From positions 62,001 to 126,000 of the forward strand of contig NZ_STFZ01000006.1 of assembly GCF_005222845.1 (NCBI RefSeq): a stretch of 64,000 bases of DNA. Reading direction: 5' to 3'. Made by a program: the position numbers and the translations under genes. Shown here in pieces: positions 56,635-64,000 of this stretch. The stretch's first letter is position 1. Each line of letters opens with the position of its first letter. Source of the DNA: Rhizobium sp. FY34. GTDB lineage: Bacteria > Pseudomonadota > Alphaproteobacteria > Rhizobiales > Rhizobiaceae. The notes under the pieces are model-generated. The model ran no database searches. It worked only from the letters and a program-made list of their open reading frames with translations, and was not told the origin of the DNA.

Positions 56635-56988
56635 GGGGTGGTCTCCGATACATATTCAAACGACGACTGTCGTCATGTGCGGCGAAAACGTTGTGGCGCG
56701 CCTATTGTTCCATAGTCATTGCCGCGTTGCCCCTGGGTGACGCCGATCGGAGGAACAAAAGCTGAATCATTCGGAGTCAGCGATTCGTCGCCTATTCGTT
56801 CGTTGCCTGTTCCAGGCCATCCGCGGTTTGTCGCAAAGCCGCTGTTTGGAGGATTTTCAGCGCTTTGACCGGCATATGGCGAGTTGTGGCTTGCCTTCTG
56901 GGTGAGGCGACGCCATGTGTGGGGCGGTTGCGTCACGAACCGGGCGGCCAAACACACAGTGCGGATATAGTCTTTGAATTCCCAACCC
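56635..56988. other. 354-bp divergent region between DUF3309 and the helicase gene
   Basis: Contains the EcfG-type promoter described separately and an inverted repeat GACGA-CTG-TCGTC (56662-56674). No further gene is supported. TATAGT near 56966 could be a -10 for the helicase but lacks a good -35. Confidence 0.4.
56687..56711 (-). promoter_or_regulatory. EcfG-type (general stress) promoter for the DUF3309 gene
   Basis: Read on the minus strand: GGAAC (complement of 56707-56711), 16-nt spacer, CGTT (complement of 56687-56690), an exact match to the alphaproteobacterial EcfG/RpoE2 consensus. It points to the DUF3309 start 53 bp downstream. Confidence 0.75.
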
Positions 56989-59900
56989 ATGATCTTGAGC
57001 GGTCGCGGCGTCACCGCGGTCCTCGGCCCGACCAATACCGGCAAGACGCATTACGCCATCGAGCGCATGGTTGCCCATGGTTCTGGCGTGATCGGATTGC
57101 CGTTGCGGCTTCTGGCGCGCGAGGTTTACACCCGCGTGGTCGAGAAAGTGGGCGTGGCGCATGTGGCGCTGGTGACCGGTGAGGAAAAGATCTCGCCGCC
57201 CAATGCGCGCTTTTCCGTCTGCACTGTCGAGGCCATGCCGCGCGAGACAAAATCCGCTTTTGTTGCCATCGATGAAGTGCAGCTGGCTGGTGACCTGGAG
57301 CGAGGCCATATCTTTACCGACCGCATTCTGCATTTGCGCGGCCGCGAGGAGACGCTGCTTCTGGGTGCCGGCACCATGCGGCCCATCCTGGAAAAGCTGC
57401 TGCCGGGCATCACCATTGTCGAGCGCCCGCGCCTCTCGACGCTGTTTTATGCCGGCCAGAAGAAGATCACCCGCCTGCCGCAGCGCTCGGCCATCGTCGC
57501 CTTTTCGGCAGAGGAAGTCTATGCGATTGCCGAGCTTATCCGCCGCCAGCGCGGTGGCGCAGCGGTGGTGCTGGGCGCGCTCAGCCCGCGCACCCGCAAT
57601 GCCCAGGTGGGGCTCTATCAGAACGGCGATGTGGAATATCTGGTGGCGACCGATGCCATTGGCATGGGGCTCAACCTTGATGTCGATCATGTTGCCTTTG
57701 CCCAGGATCGCAAATTCGACGGCTATCAGTTCCGTGATCTCAATCCCGGCGAGCTTGGCCAGATTGCCGGGCGTGCCGGGCGTCATCTGAAGGACGGCAC
57801 ATTTGGTGTGACCGGTCATGTACAGCCTTTTGATGATGAGCTTGTGCAGCGCATTGAGGGCCATCATTTCGACCAGGTGAAAGTGCTGCAGTGGCGCTCC
57901 AAGGCGGTGGATTATTCCTCGCTGCGCGATCTGCGGGCAAGCCTTGATGTCGCGCCCGTTGTGCCGGGGCTGACACGCGCACTTCCCGCCACCGATAGCC
58001 AGGCGCTGGATTACCTTTCGCGCTATCCCGAGATTGTTGATCTCGCCACCTCGCCCCGGCGGGTGGAAACCCTCTGGGAGGCCTGTGCGCTTCCCGATTA
58101 CCGCCGTATTACGCCGGCGCAGCATGCCGACCTGATTTCGACGATTTTTTCCGATCTGGTGCGCTTTGGTGCCGTGAACGAAAATTTCATGGCTGAACAG
58201 GTAGAGCGCGCCAACCGGATGGACGGCGAAATAGACACGCTGTCTGCGCGAATCGCGCAGATTCGCACCTGGACCTATGTATCGAACCGGCCCGGTTGGC
58301 TTGCCCATCCGACACACTGGCAAGAAAAGACGCGGGAAATAGAGGACAGGTTGTCCGACGCGCTACATGAAAGGTTGACGAAACGCTTTGTTGATCGCAG
58401 GACATCTGTGCTCATGAAGCGCCTGAGAGAGAATGCGATGCTGGAAGCTGAAATTAGTGTAAATGGCGATGTCTTCGTCGAAGGACATCACGTCGGCCAA
58501 CTCGCCGGTTTCCGGTTTACGCCGGTTTCCGGTACGGAAGGTCCGGATGCAAAGGCTGTCCAGACAGCTGCGCAGAAGGCTCTGTCGCTGGAGTTCGAAG
58601 CGCGGGCGGCCAGGCTCTATGCCTGTGGCAACAATGATCTGGCCGTGGGCTCGGATGGTTATGTGCGCTGGCTCGGCGAGCCGGTGGCAAAGCTGACGGC
58701 CAGCGATCACATCATGCATCCGCGGCTGATCGTGCTGGCTGACGAGCAATTGACCGGCAATGCGCGCGATCATGTGGCGGCGCGTATCGAGCGCTTCGTC
58801 AACCATCACATTTCCACGGTCCTGAAGCCGCTTGACGATCTGTCGCGCGCTGAAGACCTGCAGGGTCTGGCCAAGGGGCTGGCCTTCCAGCTGGTCGAAA
58901 ACCTGGGCGTATTGTTTCGCCGCGACGTGGCCGATGATGTCAAGACGCTGGACCAGGATGCGCGCGCTTCGATGCGTCGCTACGGCATCCGCTTCGGCGC
59001 CTATCACATTTTTATGCCCGCCCTGCTCAAGCCTGCCCCGGCCGAACTGATTACGCTGCTCTGGGCGCTGAAGAATGACGGTCTCGACAAGCCAGGCTAT
59101 GGCGATCTGATCCCGGCGCTGGCCGCTGGCCGCACCTCGGTGGTCACCGATCCAAGCTTCGAGCGCACATTCTACAAGCTGGCCGGTTTCCGCTTCCTTG
59201 GAAAGCGCGCCGTGCGTGTCGATATTCTGGAGCGTCTGGCAGATCTCATCCGTCCGCTCCTGCAATGGAAGCCGGGTCCTGCCGCGCGTCCTGAAGGCGC
59301 CTATGACGGTCGTCGCTTCACGACGACCACCGCTATGCTGTCGATCCTGGGTGCAACGCCGGACGATATGGAAGAAATCCTGAAGGGTCTCGGCTACCGC
59401 GCCGACAGCGTCAGTGCCGAGGAAGCGCAGACCTTCCTTGCCAGCCAGAAGGGGAGCACATCCGCTGCCGCGCCGGCTGTGGCTGATGAAGTTCCGGCGC
59501 AGGACGGTGATGATGCCGATGCCGCAGGTGAAGAGGCTTCCGTTCCGGCGGATGCCGAGACGGCGAGCCAGCCGTCCGCTGATGCCGTTGACGCAAGCCC
59601 GCAGGATGCTGTCGCTGGTTCGGAGGCAAGCACTGCGTCTGACGCTACGGCCTCCGAAGAGCCGAAGCCCGTTCTTCTGTGGCGCCCCGGTGGCGGGCGC
59701 AGCGATAACCAGCGTTCGGGTCGCCCGCAGGGCGAGCGTCGCGCGCCGGCAAACCGTGCGCCTGGCGAAGGTCGCCGCGACAATCCGCGCCGTGGCGAGG
59801 ACCGTCCTGACCAGGCTGCCCGTGGCAACCGCGACGGTGCAAACCGCGAAGGTGGCAATCGTGACGGCGCAAACCGGGATGGCGGCAAGCCGCGTGGCGA

Positions 59901-60090
59901 TCGCCGCCCGGAAGGCAAGGGTGATCGTCCTCCCCGTGCAGATCGTCCCGATCGGCAGGACCGCAGTGACCGCGGCAAGCCGGTTCAACCGCAGCGCTTC
60001 GAGGCAAAGCCGCCGCGCAAGGAAAAGCCGGTAGATCCGGATTCGCCTTTCGCCAAGCTCGCTGCCCTGAAGGAGCAGATGAAGAAGTAG
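56989..60090 (+). CDS. Suv3-like DExQ RNA helicase with disordered basic C-terminal tail
   Basis: 1033 aa from ATG 56989 (an in-frame TTG at 56974 is also open). Superfamily 2 helicase: Walker A GPTNTGKTH at residues 13-21, motif II D95-E-V-Q instead of DExH/D, SVCTVEAMP, and motif VI QIAGRAGRH from Q258. This matches the Suv3 family, the mitochondrial degradosome helicase of alphaproteobacterial descent. After about residue 820 comes an acidic Ala/Ser-rich linker and then a tail rich in Arg, Gly, Asp and Asn with a tandem repeat (59824-59883), likely disordered and RNA-binding. The S4-domain gene begins 2 bp after its stop, so the two are co-transcribed. A role in RNA turnover is inferred. 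Confidence 0.88.
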   Translation: MILSGRGVTAVLGPTNTGKTHYAIERMVAHGSGVIGLPLRLLAREVYTRVVEKVGVAHVALVTGEEKISPPNARFSVCTVEAMPRETKSAFVAIDEVQLAGDLERGHIFTDRILHLRGREETLLLGAGTMRPILEKLLPGITIVERPRLSTLFYAGQKKITRLPQRSAIVAFSAEEVYAIAELIRRQRGGAAVVLGALSPRTRNAQVGLYQNGDVEYLVATDAIGMGLNLDVDHVAFAQDRKFDGYQFRDLNPGELGQIAGRAGRHLKDGTFGVTGHVQPFDDELVQRIEGHHFDQVKVLQWRSKAVDYSSLRDLRASLDVAPVVPGLTRALPATDSQALDYLSRYPEIVDLATSPRRVETLWEACALPDYRRITPAQHADLISTIFSDLVRFGAVNENFMAEQVERANRMDGEIDTLSARIAQIRTWTYVSNRPGWLAHPTHWQEKTREIEDRLSDALHERLTKRFVDRRTSVLMKRLRENAMLEAEISVNGDVFVEGHHVGQLAGFRFTPVSGTEGPDAKAVQTAAQKALSLEFEARAARLYACGNNDLAVGSDGYVRWLGEPVAKLTASDHIMHPRLIVLADEQLTGNARDHVAARIERFVNHHISTVLKPLDDLSRAEDLQGLAKGLAFQLVENLGVLFRRDVADDVKTLDQDARASMRRYGIRFGAYHIFMPALLKPAPAELITLLWALKNDGLDKPGYGDLIPALAAGRTSVVTDPSFERTFYKLAGFRFLGKRAVRVDILERLADLIRPLLQWKPGPAARPEGAYDGRRFTTTTAMLSILGATPDDMEEILKGLGYRADSVSAEEAQTFLASQKGSTSAAAPAVADEVPAQDGDDADAAGEEASVPADAETASQPSADAVDASPQDAVAGSEASTASDATASEEPKPVLLWRPGGGRSDNQRSGRPQGERRAPANRAPGEGRRDNPRRGEDRPDQAARGNRDGANREGGNRDGANRDGGKPRGDRRPEGKGDRPPRADRPDRQDRSDRGKPVQPQRFEAKPPRKEKPVDPDSPFAKLAALKEQMKK
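59824..59883 (+). repeat. Two 30-bp tandem repeats coding for GNRDGANREG / GNRDGANRDG
   Basis: In-frame duplication of a 10-residue unit in the helicase tail (residues about 946-965); the two units differ at one residue and by silent bases. Part of a wider Arg/Gly/Asn/Asp-rich low-complexity stretch. Confidence 0.85.
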
Positions 60091-60092
60091 CG

Positions 60093-60431
60093 ATGTCGGA
60101 AAAGCCGTTTGGAGATGAGCGTCAGCGCCTCGACAAGTGGCTTTTCTTCTCGCGTCTCGTCAGGTCCCGCGCGCTTGCGCAGGACCTGATCGGTGCAGGC
60201 TTCGTGCGCGTCAACGGCCAGCCCGTGACCCAGCCAAGCCGGTTGCTGAAGATCGGCGATCGGCTTGAACTCGTTCTGGAGCGTCGAGACGTAGTGCTCG
60301 TTGTCAAAGCGCCAGGCGCCAGGCGCGGAACACCCGCCGAGGCTCGTCTTCTCTTCGAGGATCTGACGCCACAGCAGGCACCGCTCTCGGCCTTTGAACG
60401 GGCTCAGCGCAAGTTGCGGCCTGATGGCTGA
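60093..60431 (+). CDS. S4-domain RNA-binding protein, Hsp15 family
   Basis: 112 aa. S4 RNA-binding fold: RQRLDKWLFFSRLVRSRALA and GFVRVNGQPVTQPSRLLKIG, with the basic tail typical of Hsp15/HslR, which binds stalled 50S subunits with nascent chains after heat shock. Only 2 bp from the helicase stop. The likely functional link with an RNA helicase is ribosome or RNA quality control (inference). Confidence 0.9.
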   Translation: MSEKPFGDERQRLDKWLFFSRLVRSRALAQDLIGAGFVRVNGQPVTQPSRLLKIGDRLELVLERRDVVLVVKAPGARRGTPAEARLLFEDLTPQQAPLSAFERAQRKLRPDG

Positions 60432-60457
60432 GGCGATCTGCTGTCCCTCAAAGCGCT

Positions 60458-60477
60458 GAGAACAAACGTTCTCTTTT
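60458..60477 (+). terminator. Weak terminator-like hairpin after the S4-domain gene
   Basis: GAGAAC (60458-60463) and GTTCTC (60468-60473) form a 6-bp stem with an AAAC loop followed by TTTT. AT-rich and short. Confidence 0.4.
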
Positions 60478-60642
60478 GTCGCTGCAGACGGGATTGTTTA
60501 CCCTTGCTAAGCGCTTTCAAAGCCATTAGGGACACAGGAAAAGCTGGGCTGAACGCAAGAGGTCCGTTGGTTTTGCCTTGTCCGGCCGCCGAGGCACTCC
60601 TGTCGTCGATGCAGGCCAACCGTGATGTGACTGGAGTGAATC

Positions 60643-60981
60643 ATGACGTATGTCGTGACCGACAATTGTATCCGCTGCAAGTATACCGACTGTGTTGAAG
60701 TCTGCCCCGTGGATTGCTTTTACGAGGGTGAGAACTTTCTGGCTATCAATCCGGATGAGTGCATCGATTGCGGAGTCTGTGAACCGGAATGTCCGGCCGA
60801 GGCCATCAAGCCGGATACGGAACCGGGCCTCGACAAATGGCTCAAGGTGAATGCGGAATATGCCGCAATATGGCCGAACATCACCGTCAAGCGCGATGCC
60901 ATGCCGGAAGCCAAGGAAATGGATGGCGTCGCCAACAAGTTCGAGCAGTATTTCTCGGCGGAACCGGGCAAGGGCGATTGA
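60643..60981 (+). CDS. fdxA: Seven-iron ferredoxin (3Fe-4S / 4Fe-4S)
   Basis: 112 aa FdxA, a small soluble electron carrier. Cysteines C9, C17, C50 fit the [3Fe-4S] cluster, and C21, C40, C43, C46 the [4Fe-4S] cluster, as in Azotobacter ferredoxin I; extra C12 and C25 are also conserved in that type. The C-terminal extension ([14 protein letters not shown]) is typical of the alphaproteobacterial form. The redox partner is unknown; the conserved neighbourhood with the helicase/S4 pair and carD is common in the order. Confidence 0.96.
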   Translation: MTYVVTDNCIRCKYTDCVEVCPVDCFYEGENFLAINPDECIDCGVCEPECPAEAIKPDTEPGLDKWLKVNAEYAAIWPNITVKRDAMPEAKEMDGVANKFEQYFSAEPGKGD

Positions 60982-61346
60982 TGGCCCTTGGCACGGTTAC
61001 CTTTAACCCTGCTTAAGGATTGTGCAGGGAATCGGGAGTTGCGTCTGTGCATCTGCGAAAGCAAATCATTGATTTCCTCCCATTTTTGTGGTAGACAACA
61101 AAAACTGTTCCACAAAGCGGCATTCGCGTGCCCAAAAACATCACGAAAGCAATAGAGCATCCGGCGCGGTTTCCGTGACATAGCCCTTTTTGGATCTTGT
61201 CCTCGACCTCGGTATGGATGTTGTTTTCGCGCGCGTTTGGTCGGACCAGTATGGAGTCACCCGACGGTTCCCCCGTCTCATCCGGGCCTGACTGACCCGG
61301 CCCCGGCCACGACGACCGGGTGCGTAACAGGGAGTTTGTTAAACGT
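60982..61346. other. 365-bp region between fdxA and carD
   Basis: No gene is supported; open frames here are weak and antisense. An inverted repeat TTTGTGG (61085-61091) and CCACAAA (61110-61116) encloses an A-rich loop. The carD promoter must lie here but I cannot place it. Confidence 0.4.
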
Positions 61347-61916
61347 ATGACGACCCAGCAGAAAAAATCTTCAGCGCGCCACGGCTTCAAGACCGGCGAA
61401 TCGATCGTGTATCCGGCGCACGGAGTGGGAACTATCACGGCGATCGAGGAGCAGGAAGTAGCTGGTATGAAGCTCGAACTGTTCGTAATCGATTTTGAAA
61501 AGGACAAAATGCGCCTCAAGGTGCCGGTCGCAAAGGCCGTCAGCATTGGCATGCGCAAATTGTCCGAGACGGATTTTGTCGAGCGTGCATTGAAGGTCGT
61601 TCAGGGCAAGGCACGGGTCAAGCGTACCATGTGGTCACGCCGTGCCCAGGAATACGATGCCAAGATCAATTCCGGTGATCTGATCTCGATCGCCGAAGTT
61701 GTTCGTGACCTGTATCGTGCCGAAAACCAGCCCGAGCAGTCTTACTCGGAACGTCAACTGTATGAAGCCGCTCTTGACCGCATGGCGCGCGAAATCGCTG
61801 CCGTGAACAAGATGTCGGATACGGAAGCTGTTCGTCTCGTCGAAGTCAATCTTGCCAAGGGCCCAAAGCGCAGCAAGGTCATTGAAGAAGACGAGTCGCA
61901 CGAAGAGGCCGCCTGA
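61347..61916 (+). CDS. carD: CarD-family transcriptional regulator
   Basis: 189 aa from ATG 61347; the GTG at 61320 would add nine residues. An N-terminal RNA polymerase-interacting domain (FKTGESIVYPAHGVGTITAI, MKLELFVIDFEKDKMRLKVP) and a helical C-terminal domain. CarD binds the RNA polymerase beta subunit and stabilises the open complex at many promoters; in rhizobia it is essential or near-essential. Acidic tail EEDESHEEAA. Followed by a strong terminator, then rpoH2. Confidence 0.94.
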   Translation: MTTQQKKSSARHGFKTGESIVYPAHGVGTITAIEEQEVAGMKLELFVIDFEKDKMRLKVPVAKAVSIGMRKLSETDFVERALKVVQGKARVKRTMWSRRAQEYDAKINSGDLISIAEVVRDLYRAENQPEQSYSERQLYEAALDRMAREIAAVNKMSDTEAVRLVEVNLAKGPKRSKVIEEDESHEEAA

Positions 61917-61947
61917 GGCTTTCTGCTGCCTCATGCTTCTACCCAAG

Positions 61948-61973
61948 AACCCGGCGAAAGCCGGGTTTTTTTG
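61948..61973 (+). terminator. Rho-independent terminator of carD
   Basis: AACCCGGC (61948-61955), GAAA tetraloop, GCCGGGTT (61960-61967), then a T-run to about 61972. The EcfG-type promoter of rpoH2 begins 3 bp later. Confidence 0.92.
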
Positions 61974-61975
61974 TT

Positions 61976-62000
61976 GGAACTTTTGCCGATCCAGAACGTT
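61976..62000 (+). promoter_or_regulatory. EcfG-type (general stress) promoter for rpoH2
   Basis: GGAAC (61976-61980), 16-nt spacer, CGTT (61997-62000): exact match to the EcfG/RpoE2 consensus. In S. meliloti rpoH2 is transcribed by RpoE2, so the site fits known biology. The leader to the rpoH2 ATG is about 180 nt. Confidence 0.85.
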
Positions 62001-62187
62001 TTCCCGCCGGTACGGCGAAAAGTGCTGCTCTTTTTGCAATGTTTATTCGCTGTAGCGCACCGGCAGGGTCCCGATCTTCCGGCTGCATCACCAGGGAAGC
62101 AGCAGGGCATGTCCTTTCGCGTCCGCATCCTGCGGGCCTTTGGGGGTATCCGGTGCTGTCGGGTCACACAGTTCCATGGAGAGCGCG

Positions 62188-63051
62188 ATGAATGCCATGA
62201 CCGCAGACCGCAATATGATCAAGATTGCCATGTCGGCGCCCTATCTCGCCCGTGAAGAGGAACGAGATCTGGCCATCCGCTGGAAAGACGATCACGACCA
62301 GGGCGCGCGCAACCAGATTGCACTTGCCCATATGCGTCTGGTCATTGCCATGGCGTCCAAGTTTCGCGGTTTCGGTCTGCCGATGAGTGATCTTGTACAG
62401 GAGGGCTATGTAGGGCTGCTGGAGGCAGCGGCAAGGTTTGAGCCAGCGCGGGACGTACGATTTTCGACCTATGCCAGCTGGTGGATTCGTGCCTCAATGC
62501 AGGATTATATCCTGCGCAATTGGTCGATCGTGCGCGGTGGCACCAGTTCGGCACAAAAGGCGCTCTTCTTCAATCTGCGCCGACTGCGCGCCAAGCTGGC
62601 GCGCGGCGACAGTAACCTGACTGCCCGTGCCATCCATGAAGAGATTGCAACAGCCTTGGGCGTCAGCGTTTCGGATGTCCAGACCATGGATGCAAGGCTG
62701 TCCGGCAATGATGCCTCGCTGCAGGCGCCGTCGATTGCCGGCGATACCGATAGTGTCGAGCGGCTCGATATGCTGGAAAGCGGGGAACCGCTGCCCGATG
62801 AACAGGTGTCTGGCATGATTGACGGTGAGCGCCGGATGAAGTGGCTGAATGGCGCGCTGACAAAGCTCAATGATCGGGAAAAAAAGATCATTCGGGCCCG
62901 TCGCCTGACGGATGAGGGCGCGACGCTGGAAGCGCTTGGTGCTGAACTGGGCATTTCCAAGGAACGTGTGCGCCAGATCGAAAGCCGTGCCATTGAGAAG
63001 TTGAAGTCGGCGCTTGTGACCATCAATCCGCAGATGGCGGCCGTGGGCTGA
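62188..63051 (+). CDS. rpoH2: RNA polymerase sigma-32 factor RpoH2
   Basis: 287 aa from ATG 62188, 4 nt after GGAGAG (62178-62183); the ATG at 62197 is possible. Sigma-70 family, heat-shock group: region 2 (NQIALAHMRLVIAMASKFRG; RFSTYASWWIRASMQDYILR), the RpoH box QKALFFNLRRLRAKL, and region 4 (LGAELGISKERVRQIESRAI). In rhizobia RpoH1 and RpoH2 coexist; adjacency to carD and the EcfG promoter point to RpoH2, linked to oxidative, osmotic and stationary-phase stress. Confidence 0.94.
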   Translation: MNAMTADRNMIKIAMSAPYLAREEERDLAIRWKDDHDQGARNQIALAHMRLVIAMASKFRGFGLPMSDLVQEGYVGLLEAAARFEPARDVRFSTYASWWIRASMQDYILRNWSIVRGGTSSAQKALFFNLRRLRAKLARGDSNLTARAIHEEIATALGVSVSDVQTMDARLSGNDASLQAPSIAGDTDSVERLDMLESGEPLPDEQVSGMIDGERRMKWLNGALTKLNDREKKIIRARRLTDEGATLEALGAELGISKERVRQIESRAIEKLKSALVTINPQMAAVG

Positions 63052-63075
63052 TCGGCCTGCCCGCCCCGGATTTTT

Positions 63076-64000
63076 CTATTCGGAAATAATCTTGACCCTC
63101 TGGCCGGCAGAGAGCGTGGCGCCCGCCGGCAAAGCGTTGATGAGCTTGAACAGGTCGAGTTTGCGATCCGTGCCCATCATGCGGGCGGCAAGCGTTGTCA
63201 TGTTGTCGACCGATCCGACAGTGACGACCCGCACGCGTAGCGGCTTCAACTGCGTAATTTCCTGCGGCGTCATGCGACGAAAACTGTTGCGCAGCGTATC
63301 AGCCGTGGATTGCAGCGATGTGCTGCCCTTCGGCACGGCCGTCAGGAAGCGGAAAATCTTCTTGCCGTCCCGCACCACTGTCACGTCGAAATCCCAGCGC
63401 TCGGCTGTGGCGCGGGCCGTGGCCGCAGACAAACCATTGACTGTGGTGTCGCGCACCGTTTCCGGCAAAAGGCCGGCGACCCATCCACTTGTCAGATAGT
63501 TCTTCAGGTCCTGGGCCTCATCGGCCTCGACGCCATCAAAGCGTATGGCGGTCTCGTCGGGGCCGGTGGCGAGGACCGCTTCTACCTTGTTGTCGATGCG
63601 AAAGCCCTCCGGCACATCGAAGCGGATCCCGAGCCCGGCATGAAGGAATGTATCGTTGCGCACATAGCCTTCATCCGGGCTGTCGCCGTAGAGAAGCCCG
63701 TCGATGCCGGTCAGATAGTAGTCGCGTCCCCGGTCTCCCACCGTGCCCTCCTGGCCAAAAGCGCGGGCATGCTGGCGGGCAAGCTCCACGCGCTGCGGCG
63801 CATTGGGATGGCTGGAGAGAAAGTCGAGGCTTTGGTCGGTTTCCGGGTCCACGGAAGAGTAGCGCGCATAGGCTGCCATCGAATCCAGGAACCGTGCCGC
63901 GGCATAGGGGTCGTAGCCGGCTTCTCCCAACATGCGTACGCCGATCACATCGGCCTGCAATTCCTGCTGACGCGAGAAGGCCGCCAGCCGCAACTTGCCG
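63076..64000 (-). CDS. M48-family metalloprotease, C-terminal part (gene runs off the right edge)
   Basis: The frame is open to the window edge, so the N-terminus and the HExxH zinc motif lie outside. The retained part starts with FSRQQELQADVIGVRMLGEA, where ELQAD is the ExxxD motif carrying the third zinc ligand of M48 peptidases, then LDFLSSHPNAPQRVELARQH. A C-terminal region with VRVVTVGSVDNMTTLAARMM and GQRVKII looks like a LysM-type tail. Such BepA/LoiP-like proteases act in envelope quality control. Convergent with rpoH2 (24 bp gap). Confidence 0.88.
   Translation of the reverse strand, partial: GKLRLAAFSRQQELQADVIGVRMLGEAGYDPYAAARFLDSMAAYARYSSVDPETDQSLDFLSSHPNAPQRVELARQHARAFGQEGTVGDRGRDYYLTGIDGLLYGDSPDEGYVRNDTFLHAGLGIRFDVPEGFRIDNKVEAVLATGPDETAIRFDGVEADEAQDLKNYLTSGWVAGLLPETVRDTTVNGLSAATARATAERWDFDVTVVRDGKKIFRFLTAVPKGSTSLQSTADTLRNSFRRMTPQEITQLKPLRVRVVTVGSVDNMTTLAARMMGTDRKLDLFKLINALPAGATLSAGQRVKIISE

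Noticed and set aside
1..64000. Mobile elements, CRISPR, tRNA/rRNA genes, prophage
   Set aside because: No transposase or integrase frames, no regularly spaced repeats, and no cloverleaf or rRNA sequence recognised by eye in the intergenic regions.

Overview
The window is GC-rich alphaproteobacterial chromosome with very few gaps, almost certainly Rhizobiaceae (Rhizobium/Agrobacterium/Allorhizobium/Sinorhizobium group). The basis is a complete cyclic beta-1,2-glucan synthase (NdvB/ChvB) next to its exporter (NdvA/ChvA), an ExpR-type LuxR regulator between ndvA and pyc, a CarD-RpoH2 pair with an EcfG-type promoter, and an aerobic-type cob cluster led by a B12 riboswitch. I saw no tRNA, rRNA, insertion sequence, prophage, CRISPR array or other sign of recent transfer.

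Layout. 1-1307: 3' end of pbpC. 1311-20572: cobalamin (B12) cluster whose genes alternate strands. These are cobA-cobB (-), cbiD (+), cobM-cobE-cobL (-), cobK (+), then a long minus-strand run DUF1636-cobW-cobN-cobG-cobH-cobI-cobJ headed by a riboswitch at about 16159-16356, then cobO-cobQ (+), cobD (-) and cobC (+). Together they cover uroporphyrinogen III methylation, ring contraction, methylations and rearrangement to hydrogenobyrinic acid, a,c-amidation, part of cobalt insertion (CobN), adenosylation, the remaining amidations, and aminopropanol-arm attachment. cobF, cobS/T, cobP and cobU/V are not in the window. 20653-28514: metabolic genes (M20 amidohydrolase, class III aminotransferase, cardiolipin synthase, EEP-family phosphodiesterase, FAD oxidoreductase, a 51-residue membrane protein, hippurate-hydrolase-like amidohydrolase). 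29018-45057: ndvB, a fatty acid hydroxylase/sterol desaturase, ndvA, an expR-like regulator, pyc. 45324-53107: DeoR regulator with an MFS transporter, ispG, OmpA lipoprotein, LysE exporter, polyprenyl synthase, mtgA, GST, rpmF. 53261-56094: PHB module (phaR, divergent phbA-phbB). 56193-64000: glycine-zipper lipoprotein, DUF3309 peptide, Suv3-like RNA helicase, S4 protein, fdxA, carD, rpoH2, and a partial M48 peptidase.

The most notable signals are these. (1) The B12 cluster is interleaved on both strands, with three tail-to-tail overlaps and two head-to-head junctions where divergent start codons share a single CATG. (2) Two exact matches to the alphaproteobacterial EcfG general-stress promoter (GGAAC-N16-CGTT) precede rpoH2 and a DUF3309 gene. 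(3) A palindromic -10-like element lies between cobO and the riboswitch arm. (4) cardiolipin synthase may be translated from a leaderless mRNA. No wholly new system is claimed.
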